From GCA-002050365 sp038235165 (GTDB taxonomy: Bacteria; Acidobacteriota; Blastocatellia; Pyrinomonadales; Pyrinomonadaceae): DNA of 64,000 nucleotides. Position numbers and translations under genes: made by a program. Positions within the stretch are counted from its first letter, which is position 1. The number at the start of each line of letters is the position of its first letter. Below are positions 16,969 through 26,001 of the stretch, in pieces. The stretch spans positions 1-64,000 of the forward strand of contig JBBSUG010000018.1 in assembly GCA_038235165.1 (NCBI GenBank), given 5' to 3'. The notes below the pieces were generated by a model, which was given only the letters and a program-made list of their open reading frames with translations, was not told the origin of the DNA and made no database searches.

Positions 16969-17937
16969 ATGCAGAGTGCCAGTGAAACGAAAAAAGAGAC
17001 GTTTGCCGAAGATGTTTTAACCGGATTGTCGGCAAATCCGAAGTATTTATCGTCAAAGTATTTTTATGACGACGAGGGTTCGCGGCTTTTTCAGGAAATA
17101 ATGAAAGTGCCGGAATATTACCTGACACGTAGTGAATATGAAATTTTCAGCCGCCAAACCGCCGAGATTTTTGAAGCGTTTAAAGCTGATGCCGCCCCAT
17201 TTGATCTAATCGAACTCGGCGCGGGCGACGGTTCAAAAACATCACTGCTGGTTGATTATTTTCTCAAACAAAACGCGGAGTTTCGCTACGTTCCGATTGA
17301 TATTTCGGCGGAAGCCCTGAACTTTCTGACCAATAAATTCAAAACACAATTTCCCGCGTTAAATATGCAGACCGAACAGGGAGATTACTTTAAAACGCTC
17401 GAAACTTTCAAGGAAAAATTCGACAAAAAGAAGATTATACTTTTCCTAGGTTCAAACATCGGAAATTTCAGCGAAATACAGGCTCTGGATTTTTTCAAAC
17501 AACTGCGCGGACTTTGTGATGTGGAAGATTTTTTGTTTATTGGTTTCGATCTGCACAAAAATCCGAAAACGATTTTGCGGGCGTATGCCGATTCGCTCGG
17601 CATCACGGCGAAATTTAATCTCAACCTGCTCAAGCGCATCAACCGCGAACTCGGCGGCAATTTCAACGTCGAAGAATTCAAACATTACGCTAGTTATCAC
17701 CCGACGGAACGCGCCGCCCGTTCGTTTTTAATCAGCCAAAAGGAGCAAACCATCCGTATCGAAGCAGTTGAAAAAGAATTCAAATTCGACCAGTGGGAGC
17801 CGATTTTTATGGAGGTTTCACAAAAGTACAATCTCGAAATGATCGAAAACATCGCCCGCGAAAGCGGTTTTGAAATTGTCAAAAACTTTTACGATGAAAG
17901 CCGGTTTTACACTAATTCACTTTGGAAACCCGTTTGA
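16969..17937 (+). CDS. egtD: L-histidine N-alpha-methyltransferase
   Basis: A 322-residue EgtD, the family's usual length. It trimethylates histidine to hercynine using AdoMet, the first step of ergothioneine synthesis. Visible marks are the N-terminal YFYDDEGSRLFQEI and PEYYLTRSEYEIF, the SAM loop IELGAGDGSKT, and FLGSNIGNF. AAGGGGG precedes the ATG. No egtB, egtC or egtE is in the window, so the later steps must be encoded elsewhere or hercynine is the product. Its stop overlaps the birA start (TGATG), so the two are co-translated. Confidence 0.93.
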   Translation: MQSASETKKETFAEDVLTGLSANPKYLSSKYFYDDEGSRLFQEIMKVPEYYLTRSEYEIFSRQTAEIFEAFKADAAPFDLIELGAGDGSKTSLLVDYFLKQNAEFRYVPIDISAEALNFLTNKFKTQFPALNMQTEQGDYFKTLETFKEKFDKKKIILFLGSNIGNFSEIQALDFFKQLRGLCDVEDFLFIGFDLHKNPKTILRAYADSLGITAKFNLNLLKRINRELGGNFNVEEFKHYASYHPTERAARSFLISQKEQTIRIEAVEKEFKFDQWEPIFMEVSQKYNLEMIENIARESGFEIVKNFYDESRFYTNSLWKPV

Positions 17938-18692
17938 TGAACTTTACGATACTCAGGTTCGATGCACTGGATTCAACCAACACGGAAGCCGTCAAACAGG
18001 CGAAACACGGCGCGGGTGAAGGTGTTTGCATCGTCGCCAAGCAGCAAACAAAGGGGCGCGGCAGACACGGCAGAACGTGGATTTCTGAGAAAGATGCCGG
18101 TCTGTATTTCAGCATTGTGCTGCGCCCGAACGTCGAAATGCGCTTTCTGCCGCTTTTAACTTTGATGAGCGCGGTCGCTGTTGCCGAAGTTTTGCGAAAA
18201 TTGTATGCTCTCGAACCCGATATAAAATGGGCGAACGACGTTCACGTCAACGACAAAAAAATCTGCGGAATTTTAGCCGAAGCCGTCGAAACGATCAAAG
18301 GTTTGGCGGTCATCGTCGGCATCGGAATCAATTTGAAATCGTCAAACTTCCCGGCGGAATTAAGCAACATCGCCGCATCAATCGAAGCTGAGACGAACGA
18401 ATCGCCGAACATTAACATTTTGCTCGAAATTTTGACGGCGGAACTCGCCCGATTTTATAAAATTTTCAGCGGCGCAGACGGCGCGGAAAATATTCGCCGG
18501 GAATGGACGCGGCGTTCTTCTTACGCAGTCGGCAAAGAAGTCAAAGCGATTTTAACCGGCGAAACGATTTACGGTATCACTTGCGGCATCGAAGAAAACG
18601 GCGCACTGCGAATAAAACAGCCGACCGGCGAAATAAAAATTATACAAGCCGGCGATGTTGAAAGACTGCGAAAATCCGATGTCGCCAATTAA
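17937..18692 (+). CDS. birA: biotin–[acetyl-CoA carboxylase] ligase, monofunctional
   Basis: A 251-residue biotin protein ligase that activates biotin with ATP and attaches it to carrier proteins. The core motifs are clear: DSTNTEAVKQA, KGRGRHGRTWISEKDAGLYF (biotinyl-AMP loop) and IKWANDVHVNDKKICGILAE. It lacks the N-terminal DNA-binding domain of E. coli BirA and starts directly with the catalytic domain, so it is unlikely to act as a repressor. The start at 17937 overlaps the egtD stop. Confidence 0.95.
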   Translation: MNFTILRFDALDSTNTEAVKQAKHGAGEGVCIVAKQQTKGRGRHGRTWISEKDAGLYFSIVLRPNVEMRFLPLLTLMSAVAVAEVLRKLYALEPDIKWANDVHVNDKKICGILAEAVETIKGLAVIVGIGINLKSSNFPAELSNIAASIEAETNESPNINILLEILTAELARFYKIFSGADGAENIRREWTRRSSYAVGKEVKAILTGETIYGITCGIEENGALRIKQPTGEIKIIQAGDVERLRKSDVAN

Positions 18693-18697
18693 GAAAT

Positions 18698-19114
18698 TTA
18701 GTTATTTCTTCGGTCGGGTAAATTAAAATAATTGTTGGTGACTCTGTAAAGCATCACTAAACTAAAACCGCCGATCAAAAGCGACATCCAGAAAAGTATG
18801 AATGAACTTGTCCCGCCGCCGATTTCGGAAACGAGCGAAAAGACGGCTTGTGCCGATAAAAGAAGTGCGGGCAGAAAAAGCACCCAAACTCCGATCAAAA
18901 CGACGGGTTTCGGTTTGCCGACCGCCGCTTTGCTGTACACCAAACCTTCATTATGCAGTGTTTTCAACGGATCGGCGTTGGCGGTCAAACCCAATGAAGC
19001 ATTACAGCTTCTGCAAAATACGGCGTGTCTGTCGTTTTCCTGAAAACAGGTCAAACACGGAACCGTTTCACTGTTGCTGCCGTTAATAAAAATGCCGTTT
19101 TCCAAATCTGCCAT
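18698..19114 (-). CDS. small zinc-ribbon membrane protein
   Basis: A 138-residue protein. The N-terminal part carries two CxxC pairs (PCLTCFQENDRHAVFCRSC), a zinc ribbon. The C-terminal half has two transmembrane helices (about residues 70–92 and 100–122, VVLIGVWVLFLPALLLSAQA). No family name is recognised. It ends 5 bases from the convergent birA stop. Function unknown. Confidence 0.65.
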   Translation of the reverse strand: MADLENGIFINGSNSETVPCLTCFQENDRHAVFCRSCNASLGLTANADPLKTLHNEGLVYSKAAVGKPKPVVLIGVWVLFLPALLLSAQAVFSLVSEIGGGTSSFILFWMSLLIGGFSLVMLYRVTNNYFNLPDRRNN

Positions 19115-19344
19115 TCGAATTATTCCCTCTCTTAAAATAAAATCTTCAATTAGTTTTTTAATTCAAGACCATCCAAATTTCAGTTATTATGCTTTGTCAC
19201 TCATTAAATTACAAGAATTTTTTTTTCCGAAACCGTCTGCGCCAGCGGCTTCGGTCAATTTGTTGTAATTTTCGGAGGCGTTGTCCAAATTGAACTTTTT
19301 AATACAAAAGTGTAATTTGTAGAAGAAGGAATTTATAAAACATT

Positions 19345-19677
19345 ATGGATAACGAATTTGATTTTGAACCTGAAGATATAGAGTTTGAAGATTTCAACGG
19401 TGATTTGAATGATTTTGATAATTTTGACGAACTGGAGTTGAGCGAAATAAATATGCGAACCGCTGTTTTGTCAAAAAACAATATGGTCGCGTTGTTGTGC
19501 GTCAAAACAGCGAACGAAGGCGGCGCAATTTGCCGCGTTGATCCGCGTGAAGTGAACCCGTCAGTCCAAATATATGACGATCCTGCAAAAGCAATGGAAT
19601 GGTTCACCAAAAGTTTGCGAACGAGTAAACAAAACGGCTGGCAGGTTGTTTACGACGGATTGCCGCTTCAAGGCTAG
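19345..19677 (+). CDS. small acidic protein of unknown function
   Basis: A 110-residue protein. The first ~35 residues are extremely acidic (DNEFDFEPEDIEFEDFNGDL), with Asp, Glu and Phe alternating. The remainder looks like a small mixed alpha/beta domain (MRTAVLSKNNMVALLCVKTA, then MEWFTKSLRTSKQNGWQVVYDGLP). No family is recognised. A reasonable ATG follows GAAGGAATTT. It lies 56 bases before coaX, on the same strand. Confidence 0.65.
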   Translation: MDNEFDFEPEDIEFEDFNGDLNDFDNFDELELSEINMRTAVLSKNNMVALLCVKTANEGGAICRVDPREVNPSVQIYDDPAKAMEWFTKSLRTSKQNGWQVVYDGLPLQG

Positions 19678-19733
19678 TACTTAGTCCTTTATCTTTTGTT
19701 CCCGGTAATTTATTTTAAACATTTAAATGAAGA

Positions 19734-20501
19734 ATGAAAACAAAGGATAAAGGACAAATTCTCACAGTTGACATCGGCAACTCCACCACGAAATTCGGCG
19801 TGTTCGACGGCGAAAGTTTCAGCAATTACTTCTCTATACCAACCGTTTGCAGTGTCTCCGCCGCCGAAATTTATCAAAAAATCAACCCGAACATCAGCGG
19901 AGCAGTTTCCTCTCTCGTAATTTCCTGCGTCGTCACGGAACTTGAAAACACATACCGCGAACTCGCCGAAAAAGTGTTGAAGGCGGATGTTTTATTTGTT
20001 GACAACACTTTTAATTCGGGCTTGAAAATTAAATATTTCCCGCCGGAAAATCTCGGTGTTGATCGTTTGATTGCGGCATTTGCGGCGGTCGAAAAATACG
20101 GAAAACCGATTATCGTGTGCGATTTCGGAACAGCAACGACGATTGACGCAGTAAGTTCAGAGGGCGAATTTCGCGGCGGTATTATCACTCCCGGAATGAT
20201 TATTTTAGCCGATGTCCTTTTTCAAAAAACCTCAAAACTTCCCAAAGCTGCAATTGCAAAACCGAAAAGCATTTTCGGAACCACGACACTTACTTCAATT
20301 CAGTCGGGCATTTACCACGGCTACATCGGACTGGTTGACGGCATTTTGCAGAAAATGCTCAACGAATTCACTGAAAAGCCAAAAATTGTCGCCACCGGCG
20401 GTCTCGCGCCCCTCATAACGGAAGGTTCCGCGCTGATCGAAATCGTAGATGAAAGATTAATGCTCGACGGGTTAAGAATGATTTACGAGAAATTGAGCTG
20501 A
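19734..20501 (+). CDS. coaX: type III pantothenate kinase
   Basis: A 255-residue type III pantothenate kinase, the first step of coenzyme A synthesis. The ASKHA-fold motifs are present: LTVDIGNSTTKFGVF (phosphate loop), GVDRLIAAFAAVEKYGKP, VCDFGTATTIDAV and FRGGIITPGM, then ATGGLAPLI. Length is normal. The first codons (MKTKDKGQ) are encoded by a sequence that pairs with a complementary stretch about 45 bases upstream, so the start codon may sit in a hairpin. Confidence 0.95.
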   Translation: MKTKDKGQILTVDIGNSTTKFGVFDGESFSNYFSIPTVCSVSAAEIYQKINPNISGAVSSLVISCVVTELENTYRELAEKVLKADVLFVDNTFNSGLKIKYFPPENLGVDRLIAAFAAVEKYGKPIIVCDFGTATTIDAVSSEGEFRGGIITPGMIILADVLFQKTSKLPKAAIAKPKSIFGTTTLTSIQSGIYHGYIGLVDGILQKMLNEFTEKPKIVATGGLAPLITEGSALIEIVDERLMLDGLRMIYEKLS

Positions 20502-20503
20502 GA

Positions 20504-21799
20504 TCAAATGGGGATTTTACTTTTACTCATCAAACGATTAACGAAAAAGATCACCAAGCCGATTGCCGCAACCACCAAAATTGCCAAACCTTCTTTCTTA
20601 AAATCAACCTGTATCAGCAGCCAGACAATCAAAATCAGCGACAAAACAGCAGCAATTCCGCCGAACGGGATGACAAATTCGGCTTTGGGCGCATTTTCGC
20701 GGCGACGAAAAACAGGCAGTGCCGCGCAGGTCGTCGCATAAACAATCAGCCGCGTGATAACGCTGATCGTCACTGCCGCGACGAATGAAGTTGAAATTGT
20801 AAAAACAAAAATGACCGTCGCCGTCAAAATGAGCGAAACGTACGGCGTTTTGAATTTTGCGTGCGTTTTCGCCAGTATTCGCGGGAGTTCGTCGTGTTCC
20901 GCCATCGCAAACGGAATACGCGAAGCGGTTAAAAATCCGCCGTTGAGATTGCCGAAAATAGAAATAAGTGCGCCGACGGTGATAAAAGACGCGCCGAAAA
21001 CGCCGAGAAATTTGCTCGCGGCATCGGCAAGCGGACGCTCGGAATTCGCCAGTTCGGGCAGTGTTCCGATTGACACGATTTGAATTAATATGTACAAAAC
21101 GACGCAGATCAACAGTGCCGTTAAAAGCGCAAACGGCACGTTTTTTTGCGGGTCTTTCGTTTCGCCCGCCGGAATAACCGCCGCTTCAAAACCGACATAA
21201 GCGTAAATTAACAGCAGCACGGCTTCGGAAAATTTTCCGTAACCGGGCGCGGCAGCAAAGGCGAAATTTGCGGGCTGAATGTAAAACATTCCGACGACGG
21301 CAAAAATCAGCAGCGGTACGATTTTTCCGACGGTGAAAATATTGGTCATTAACGCCGATTCTCTGACACCGATAAAATTGACCGCCGTAATGATTAAAAC
21401 GATTAGTGTGATTAGAAAAATGCGAAAACTCCCGTTGATTACCTCCGGGTAGAAAAAACCGAGATAGGCGATCAACAAATTACAGTTGGCGGCGAATGTC
21501 GTCACGCGGACGACCCAGTACAGCCAGCCGACTTCAAACCCGGCGACGGCACCGAAGGCTTCGCGGGCGTAGAGATACATTCCGCCGGTGGTTTTGAAGC
21601 GGCTGCCGACTTCGGCAAAACACAGTACGATAAAACCGACGATGACGGCGCAGACGACAAAGGCTGCGAGCGTATAGTTGCCGATCAACGCCGTTACTTT
21701 CGACGGCAAACCGAAAATTCCCGCGCCGATGATCGTGTTGATCGTAATCGCCGTCAAATCCCAACGGCTGATGCCGCGAACGAGTTTTTCATCAGTCAT
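20504..21799 (-). CDS. APC superfamily amino acid permease
   Basis: A 431-residue integral membrane protein with about 12 hydrophobic helices. The first helix has the APC signature (TINTIIGAGIFGLPSKV). Further marks are AFVVCAVIVGFIVLCFAEVGSRF in helix 2 and YAYVGFEAAVIPAGETKDPQKN in the helix 6–7 region. This is typical of amino acid–proton symporters or exchangers. Substrate is unknown. It converges on coaX with 2 bases between stops and is divergent from the beta-lactamase-like gene. Confidence 0.9.
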   Translation of the reverse strand: MTDEKLVRGISRWDLTAITINTIIGAGIFGLPSKVTALIGNYTLAAFVVCAVIVGFIVLCFAEVGSRFKTTGGMYLYAREAFGAVAGFEVGWLYWVVRVTTFAANCNLLIAYLGFFYPEVINGSFRIFLITLIVLIITAVNFIGVRESALMTNIFTVGKIVPLLIFAVVGMFYIQPANFAFAAAPGYGKFSEAVLLLIYAYVGFEAAVIPAGETKDPQKNVPFALLTALLICVVLYILIQIVSIGTLPELANSERPLADAASKFLGVFGASFITVGALISIFGNLNGGFLTASRIPFAMAEHDELPRILAKTHAKFKTPYVSLILTATVIFVFTISTSFVAAVTISVITRLIVYATTCAALPVFRRRENAPKAEFVIPFGGIAAVLSLILIVWLLIQVDFKKEGLAILVVAAIGLVIFFVNRLMSKSKIPI

Positions 21800-21889
21800 A
21801 AATTATTTTTATTTTGTGCTTTTTTTGCAGACCGCTTTTCGTTTATACTCTGTAAACATCTTTCCGTAAAGCCGTTCCCAGGAGTTAAA

Positions 21890-22891
21890 ATGAAAAATTT
21901 ATTAGTCGTTCTATTGTTTTCAGCGATTGTTGGGTCATTTTTTGTAAATATAAATGCCCAATCAAAGCCGAAGGAAAAATCGAATGCAGATGCCGTCGGC
22001 AGAAATAATACGGTTAAAGTATCGCCGGAATTGCAGCAGCTTCTGCAAAGTGCGGTTAACGAAACAGTGACTTCGTTCTCCGCCCAAAATTTAAAACCCG
22101 AACAGATTGCCGCCACTCTGATTGATCTGCGCGATGTAAAAAACCTGAAAATGGCGAGCGTTCGCGGGAACGAAAAAATTTATCCGGCGAGCGTCGTCAA
22201 AATGTTTTATATGGTCGCGCTCGAAAATTTACTGGAAACGGGCAAGATAAAAAATACGCCCGAACTCGAACGCGGTCTGCGCGATATGATCGCCGTTTCT
22301 TCCAACGAAGCGACGCAGTATATTTTAGATGTTATTACCGGAACGTCGAGCGGCAGTGAACTTCCGCCGAAGGAATTTGCGAAATGGGCGTATAAACGCA
22401 ACGCCGTCAATCGTTATTTCGCCGCGCTCGGCTATCAAAATATCAACGTCAATCAAAAAACTTTCTGCGAAGACGCTTACGGCATCGAACAGCAGTTTCG
22501 CGGTTACAAAGGCGACAACCGCAATATGCTGACGACCGATGCGACGGCGCGGCTGCTGGCGGAGATCGTCACCGGCAAAACCAATACGCCGGAACGAACG
22601 GCACTTATGATGAACCTGCTGAAACGCGATTTCACCGGGACAACTTCCGATCAGGACGATCAGGCACACGGTTTTACCGGCATTGCTTTAATCAACAGAA
22701 AAATGGCGGATGCCAAACTCTGGTCAAAAGCCGGTTGGACGAGCAAAACCCGCCACGATGCCGCCTATATCGAAACGCCCGACGGATTGAAATTCGTGCT
22801 GGTCGTTTTTACCGAAAATGCGGCGAACGAACGCGATATTATTCCGATGATTGCGGGCAATATTTTAGATAATCTTAAATCGGTGAAATAA
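21890..22891 (+). CDS. exported class A beta-lactamase-like serine hydrolase
   Basis: A 333-residue protein with a signal peptide (to about residue 24, NINAQ) and AGGAG before the ATG. The penicillin-binding fold motifs are visible: YPASVVKMFYMVALE (S-x-x-K, catalytic Ser and Lys), VSSNEATQYIL (second motif region) and WSKAGWTSKTRHDAAYIE (K-x-G region). The Glu166-type omega-loop residue of true class A lactamases could not be placed with confidence. It may be a lactamase or another D-Ala-directed hydrolase. Confidence 0.88.
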   Translation: MKNLLVVLLFSAIVGSFFVNINAQSKPKEKSNADAVGRNNTVKVSPELQQLLQSAVNETVTSFSAQNLKPEQIAATLIDLRDVKNLKMASVRGNEKIYPASVVKMFYMVALENLLETGKIKNTPELERGLRDMIAVSSNEATQYILDVITGTSSGSELPPKEFAKWAYKRNAVNRYFAALGYQNINVNQKTFCEDAYGIEQQFRGYKGDNRNMLTTDATARLLAEIVTGKTNTPERTALMMNLLKRDFTGTTSDQDDQAHGFTGIALINRKMADAKLWSKAGWTSKTRHDAAYIETPDGLKFVLVVFTENAANERDIIPMIAGNILDNLKSVK

Positions 22892-22946
22892 ATTTCGTGT
22901 TAATTTTGAATAAATGTGCTAACACGAAAGAAACTTGGAGAAAATT

Positions 22947-25358
22947 ATGAAAAAATTAGGTTTGTTGATTTTTATTTTGTTGTTGGCAGGCAGTGTTTTT
23001 GCTCAATATCAAAAACCGCCGAAAGCAATTGAAGATATTTTGAATGCGCCGGTGACACCGACGACTTCGATTAGTCCGGCGAAAGACAAAATTTTGCTCG
23101 CCGAACCGCTGCGTTATCCGCCGATTTCCGAACTCGCCCAGCCGATGCTGCGGATCGCCGGTGAACGCATCAATCCGAACACGAACGGGCAGCATCGCCA
23201 GCCTTATTTCGTCAAACTGACTTTAAAAAATATCGCGGACGGCAAAGAAACGCCGGTTAATCTGCCGCCGAACGCGCAGATTATTTCGCCGAATTGGAGC
23301 GCAGACGGAAAATATATCGCAGCGGGAAATCAAACGCTGACCGGCATTGAATTGTGGATTATCGAAACGGCGACGGCGAAAGCGTCGAAAATCAAAAATG
23401 TCTCGGTCAACACGGTTTTCGGCGGTTACGACTGGATGCCCGATCAAAAAACTCTGCTCGTCAATCTCGTGCCGTCAAGAAGAGGAACCGCCGCGCCCGC
23501 TTATCAAAATCTGATTCCGAACGAACCGAACGTGCAGGAAACAACCGGCAAAGCCAGTTCCGTGCAGACGTTTGAAGATTTGCTGAAATCGCCGAACGAC
23601 GAAAAACTGTTTGAATATTACGCGACATCGCAACTGGCGAGCGTCGGCGTTGACGGCAAAATTAAGGAAATCGGACAACCCGCGATCTTTGACACCAACA
23701 CGGTTTCCCCCGACGGCAAATATCTTTTGGTCGAGAAAATACATCGCCCGTTTTCGTATCTTTTCCCGGCTTCACGTTTTCCGCAGGACATTGAAGTGAT
23801 GGATATGAGCGGCAAAATAATTTATCAAGTCGCCAGCGTTCCGCTGCAAAACCAACTTCCCGTGCAAGGAGTTCCGGTCGGGCGGCGCAGTGTTGACTGG
23901 ATTCCGACGGAAAGCGCGTCGCTGATGTGGGCGGAAGCACTCGACGGCGGCGACCCGAAAAACAAAGTTACGCCGCGCGATAAATTGATGATGCTCGCTG
24001 CGCCGTTTAACGCCGAACCGAAAGAAGTCGTCAAAACCGAACAGCGTTTTCAGGGCAGACAATTCGGCGAAAAAGACGGAATGATGCTTTATTACGATTA
24101 CAACCGCGACACGCTCCATCGCCGAATTTTTATGATGGATTATCGTTCAAATACATCACCGAAAATGATTGCCGATCTGAATGTCCGCGACCGTTACAAC
24201 GACATTGGACAACCGGTGACAAAAACTCTACCGAACGGCGAACGGGTGATTCAGCAAAACGGAGATGATATTTATTTAACGGGCGCAGGTTCATCATCCG
24301 AAGGCGACCGACCGTTTTTGCGGAAAATGAATCTTCAAACTTTAAAGAGTCAGGATGTTTTCCGTTCAGGTAACGATGAATATGAAAGTTTTGTCACGTT
24401 CACCAAAGATGACGGAACGCAGTTTATCAGCCGCCGGGAAACGATAGCTACTCCCGGTAATTTGGTTCTTAACGATACTGTTTTAAGAATTGCGCCGCGA
24501 CCAATAACCAATTTCACCGACCCGACACCGCAACTGCGCGGCATTACCAAAAAGCTCGTCAAATACAAACGAGCCGACGGTGTTGATTTGTCGTTCACAC
24601 TTTATCTGCCGCCGAATTACAAAGAAGGAACACGGCTGCCGACAGTCGTTTGGGCTTATCCGCTCGAATTTACCGATGCTTCGACTGCCGGACAGGTGTC
24701 GGGTTCAACCAATCGTTTCACCCAAATCGGCAGTTATTCGCATCTCTTCTTTCTGCTGCAAGGTTATGCAGTTTTGGACGATACGACGATGCCGATTGTC
24801 GGCGATCCGCTGACGGTTAACGATACATTTATCAAACAGCTCGTTGATTCGGCGCAGGCGGCAATTGATAAAGCAGTAGAAATGGGTGTCACGGACAAGG
24901 ATCGCGTCGGAGTCGGCGGACATTCTTACGGCGCGTTTATGACGGCAAATCTGCTCGCGCATTCCGATATGTTCCGCGCCGGAATCGCCCGTTCGGGCGC
25001 GTATAATCGAACATTAACACCGTTCGGTTTCCAATCGGAACGCCGCAATTTTTGGGAAGCGAAAGAACTGTACCAGAAAGTTTCGCCGTTCTTTTACGCC
25101 GACAAAATCAAAGCACCGCTGCTGATGATTCACGGTGAAGCGGACAATAATCAAGGAACATTCCCGATTCAGTCGGAACGTCTTTTCGCGGCAATGCAGG
25201 GCAACGGCGGCACGGCGCGGCTCGTGATGCTGCCGCTCGAAGCACACGGCTACGCGGCACGCGAATCAATCGAACAGGTTTTATATGAACAAATAAACTG
25301 GTTCGACAAATACGTCAAAAACGCTGCGGCGCGGCAGACGAATCAAGCCGTTAAATAA
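22947..25358 (+). CDS. exported S9 family (prolyl oligopeptidase) peptidase
   Basis: An 803-residue protein. The ATG at 22947 follows TTGGAG and opens a signal peptide (MKKLGLLIFILLLAGSVFA). An N-terminal beta-propeller (to ~540, with SPNWSADGKYIA and SPDGKYLLVEK repeats) is followed by an alpha/beta hydrolase domain. The catalytic triad is in GGHSYGAFM (Ser ~657), HGEADNNQGTFP (Asp) and EAHGYAARES (His). The layout resembles glutamyl endopeptidase or acylaminoacyl peptidase members of S9. It adds to the exported peptidases of this region. A strong terminator follows. Confidence 0.93.
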   Translation: MKKLGLLIFILLLAGSVFAQYQKPPKAIEDILNAPVTPTTSISPAKDKILLAEPLRYPPISELAQPMLRIAGERINPNTNGQHRQPYFVKLTLKNIADGKETPVNLPPNAQIISPNWSADGKYIAAGNQTLTGIELWIIETATAKASKIKNVSVNTVFGGYDWMPDQKTLLVNLVPSRRGTAAPAYQNLIPNEPNVQETTGKASSVQTFEDLLKSPNDEKLFEYYATSQLASVGVDGKIKEIGQPAIFDTNTVSPDGKYLLVEKIHRPFSYLFPASRFPQDIEVMDMSGKIIYQVASVPLQNQLPVQGVPVGRRSVDWIPTESASLMWAEALDGGDPKNKVTPRDKLMMLAAPFNAEPKEVVKTEQRFQGRQFGEKDGMMLYYDYNRDTLHRRIFMMDYRSNTSPKMIADLNVRDRYNDIGQPVTKTLPNGERVIQQNGDDIYLTGAGSSSEGDRPFLRKMNLQTLKSQDVFRSGNDEYESFVTFTKDDGTQFISRRETIATPGNLVLNDTVLRIAPRPITNFTDPTPQLRGITKKLVKYKRADGVDLSFTLYLPPNYKEGTRLPTVVWAYPLEFTDASTAGQVSGSTNRFTQIGSYSHLFFLLQGYAVLDDTTMPIVGDPLTVNDTFIKQLVDSAQAAIDKAVEMGVTDKDRVGVGGHSYGAFMTANLLAHSDMFRAGIARSGAYNRTLTPFGFQSERRNFWEAKELYQKVSPFFYADKIKAPLLMIHGEADNNQGTFPIQSERLFAAMQGNGGTARLVMLPLEAHGYAARESIEQVLYEQINWFDKYVKNAAARQTNQAVK

Positions 25359-25361
25359 TGA

Positions 25362-25400
25362 GAAAAGCCGCTTCGATGTTGAATTGAAGCGGCTTTTCAT
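25362..25400 (+). terminator. rho-independent terminator after the S9 peptidase gene
   Basis: A perfect 13-bp stem (GAAAAGCCGCTTC with GAAGCGGCTTTTC) around an 11-base loop, starting 4 bases after the stop codon. The arms end in A/T runs on both sides, so it could work in both directions. Confidence 0.85.
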
Positions 25401-26001
25401 AATCTTGAAAAAACACTACAAGAACTTTTTTTCTAATTTCATTACATCAGCCGACTACAACGTAGTTTCCTTTCGCATAATTCTCACATCAGCACGATTT
25501 TCGTGACTTAATTCCAAAAATTATGCGGAAACGTGTTCCTCTCCTGCCGAAAATCAACTGCCGCATTGAAAACGGTTTCTAGATTGGGGCGAGTTTCTTC
25601 TTCTAGGTTTTCCATAAATCCTCAAGTCAACATGGTAATATAGCTTCCAATCTATAAATTAATTATTTTCCGAACCATTGACATACATCAAACGTCGAAT
25701 TTGATACATTGAAATTTGTTTGGAAGTGGTTCTTTATATCAGCACGTATATTATAAACGATTTATTTACAATATTTAGGTAAATCAGTAAATTTCATCTT
25801 TGTGGCATAAATTTTGCACTCCCGATGAGGCAAATCGAAATTGTGAAAGTTTACATTTGTTTTCAGACTTGACGTTTAAGTTTGTCATTTTATATAGTTC
25901 TTTAACGCAATAGTGTTTAATCTATGAAACGAACAACGCTTTGAAATCGGATTAAAGATTAAATTTTTACTGCTGCATAAATATTTTGCAAGGGGTTGAA
26001 A
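25401..26001. other. 600-base non-coding leader before the glycosyltransferase
   Basis: No ORF with coding character is seen. ATCAGCACG occurs twice (about 25491 and 25739). A short palindrome, ATCAAA with TTTGAT 7 bases apart, lies near 25688, just after a TTGACA. It may hold the promoter and a long untranslated leader for the glycosyltransferase–glf operon. No known riboswitch was recognised. Confidence 0.4.

Noticed and set aside
25441..25990. Possible tRNA or small gene in the long leader
   Set aside because: No cloverleaf or T-loop sequence and no coding ORF was found.
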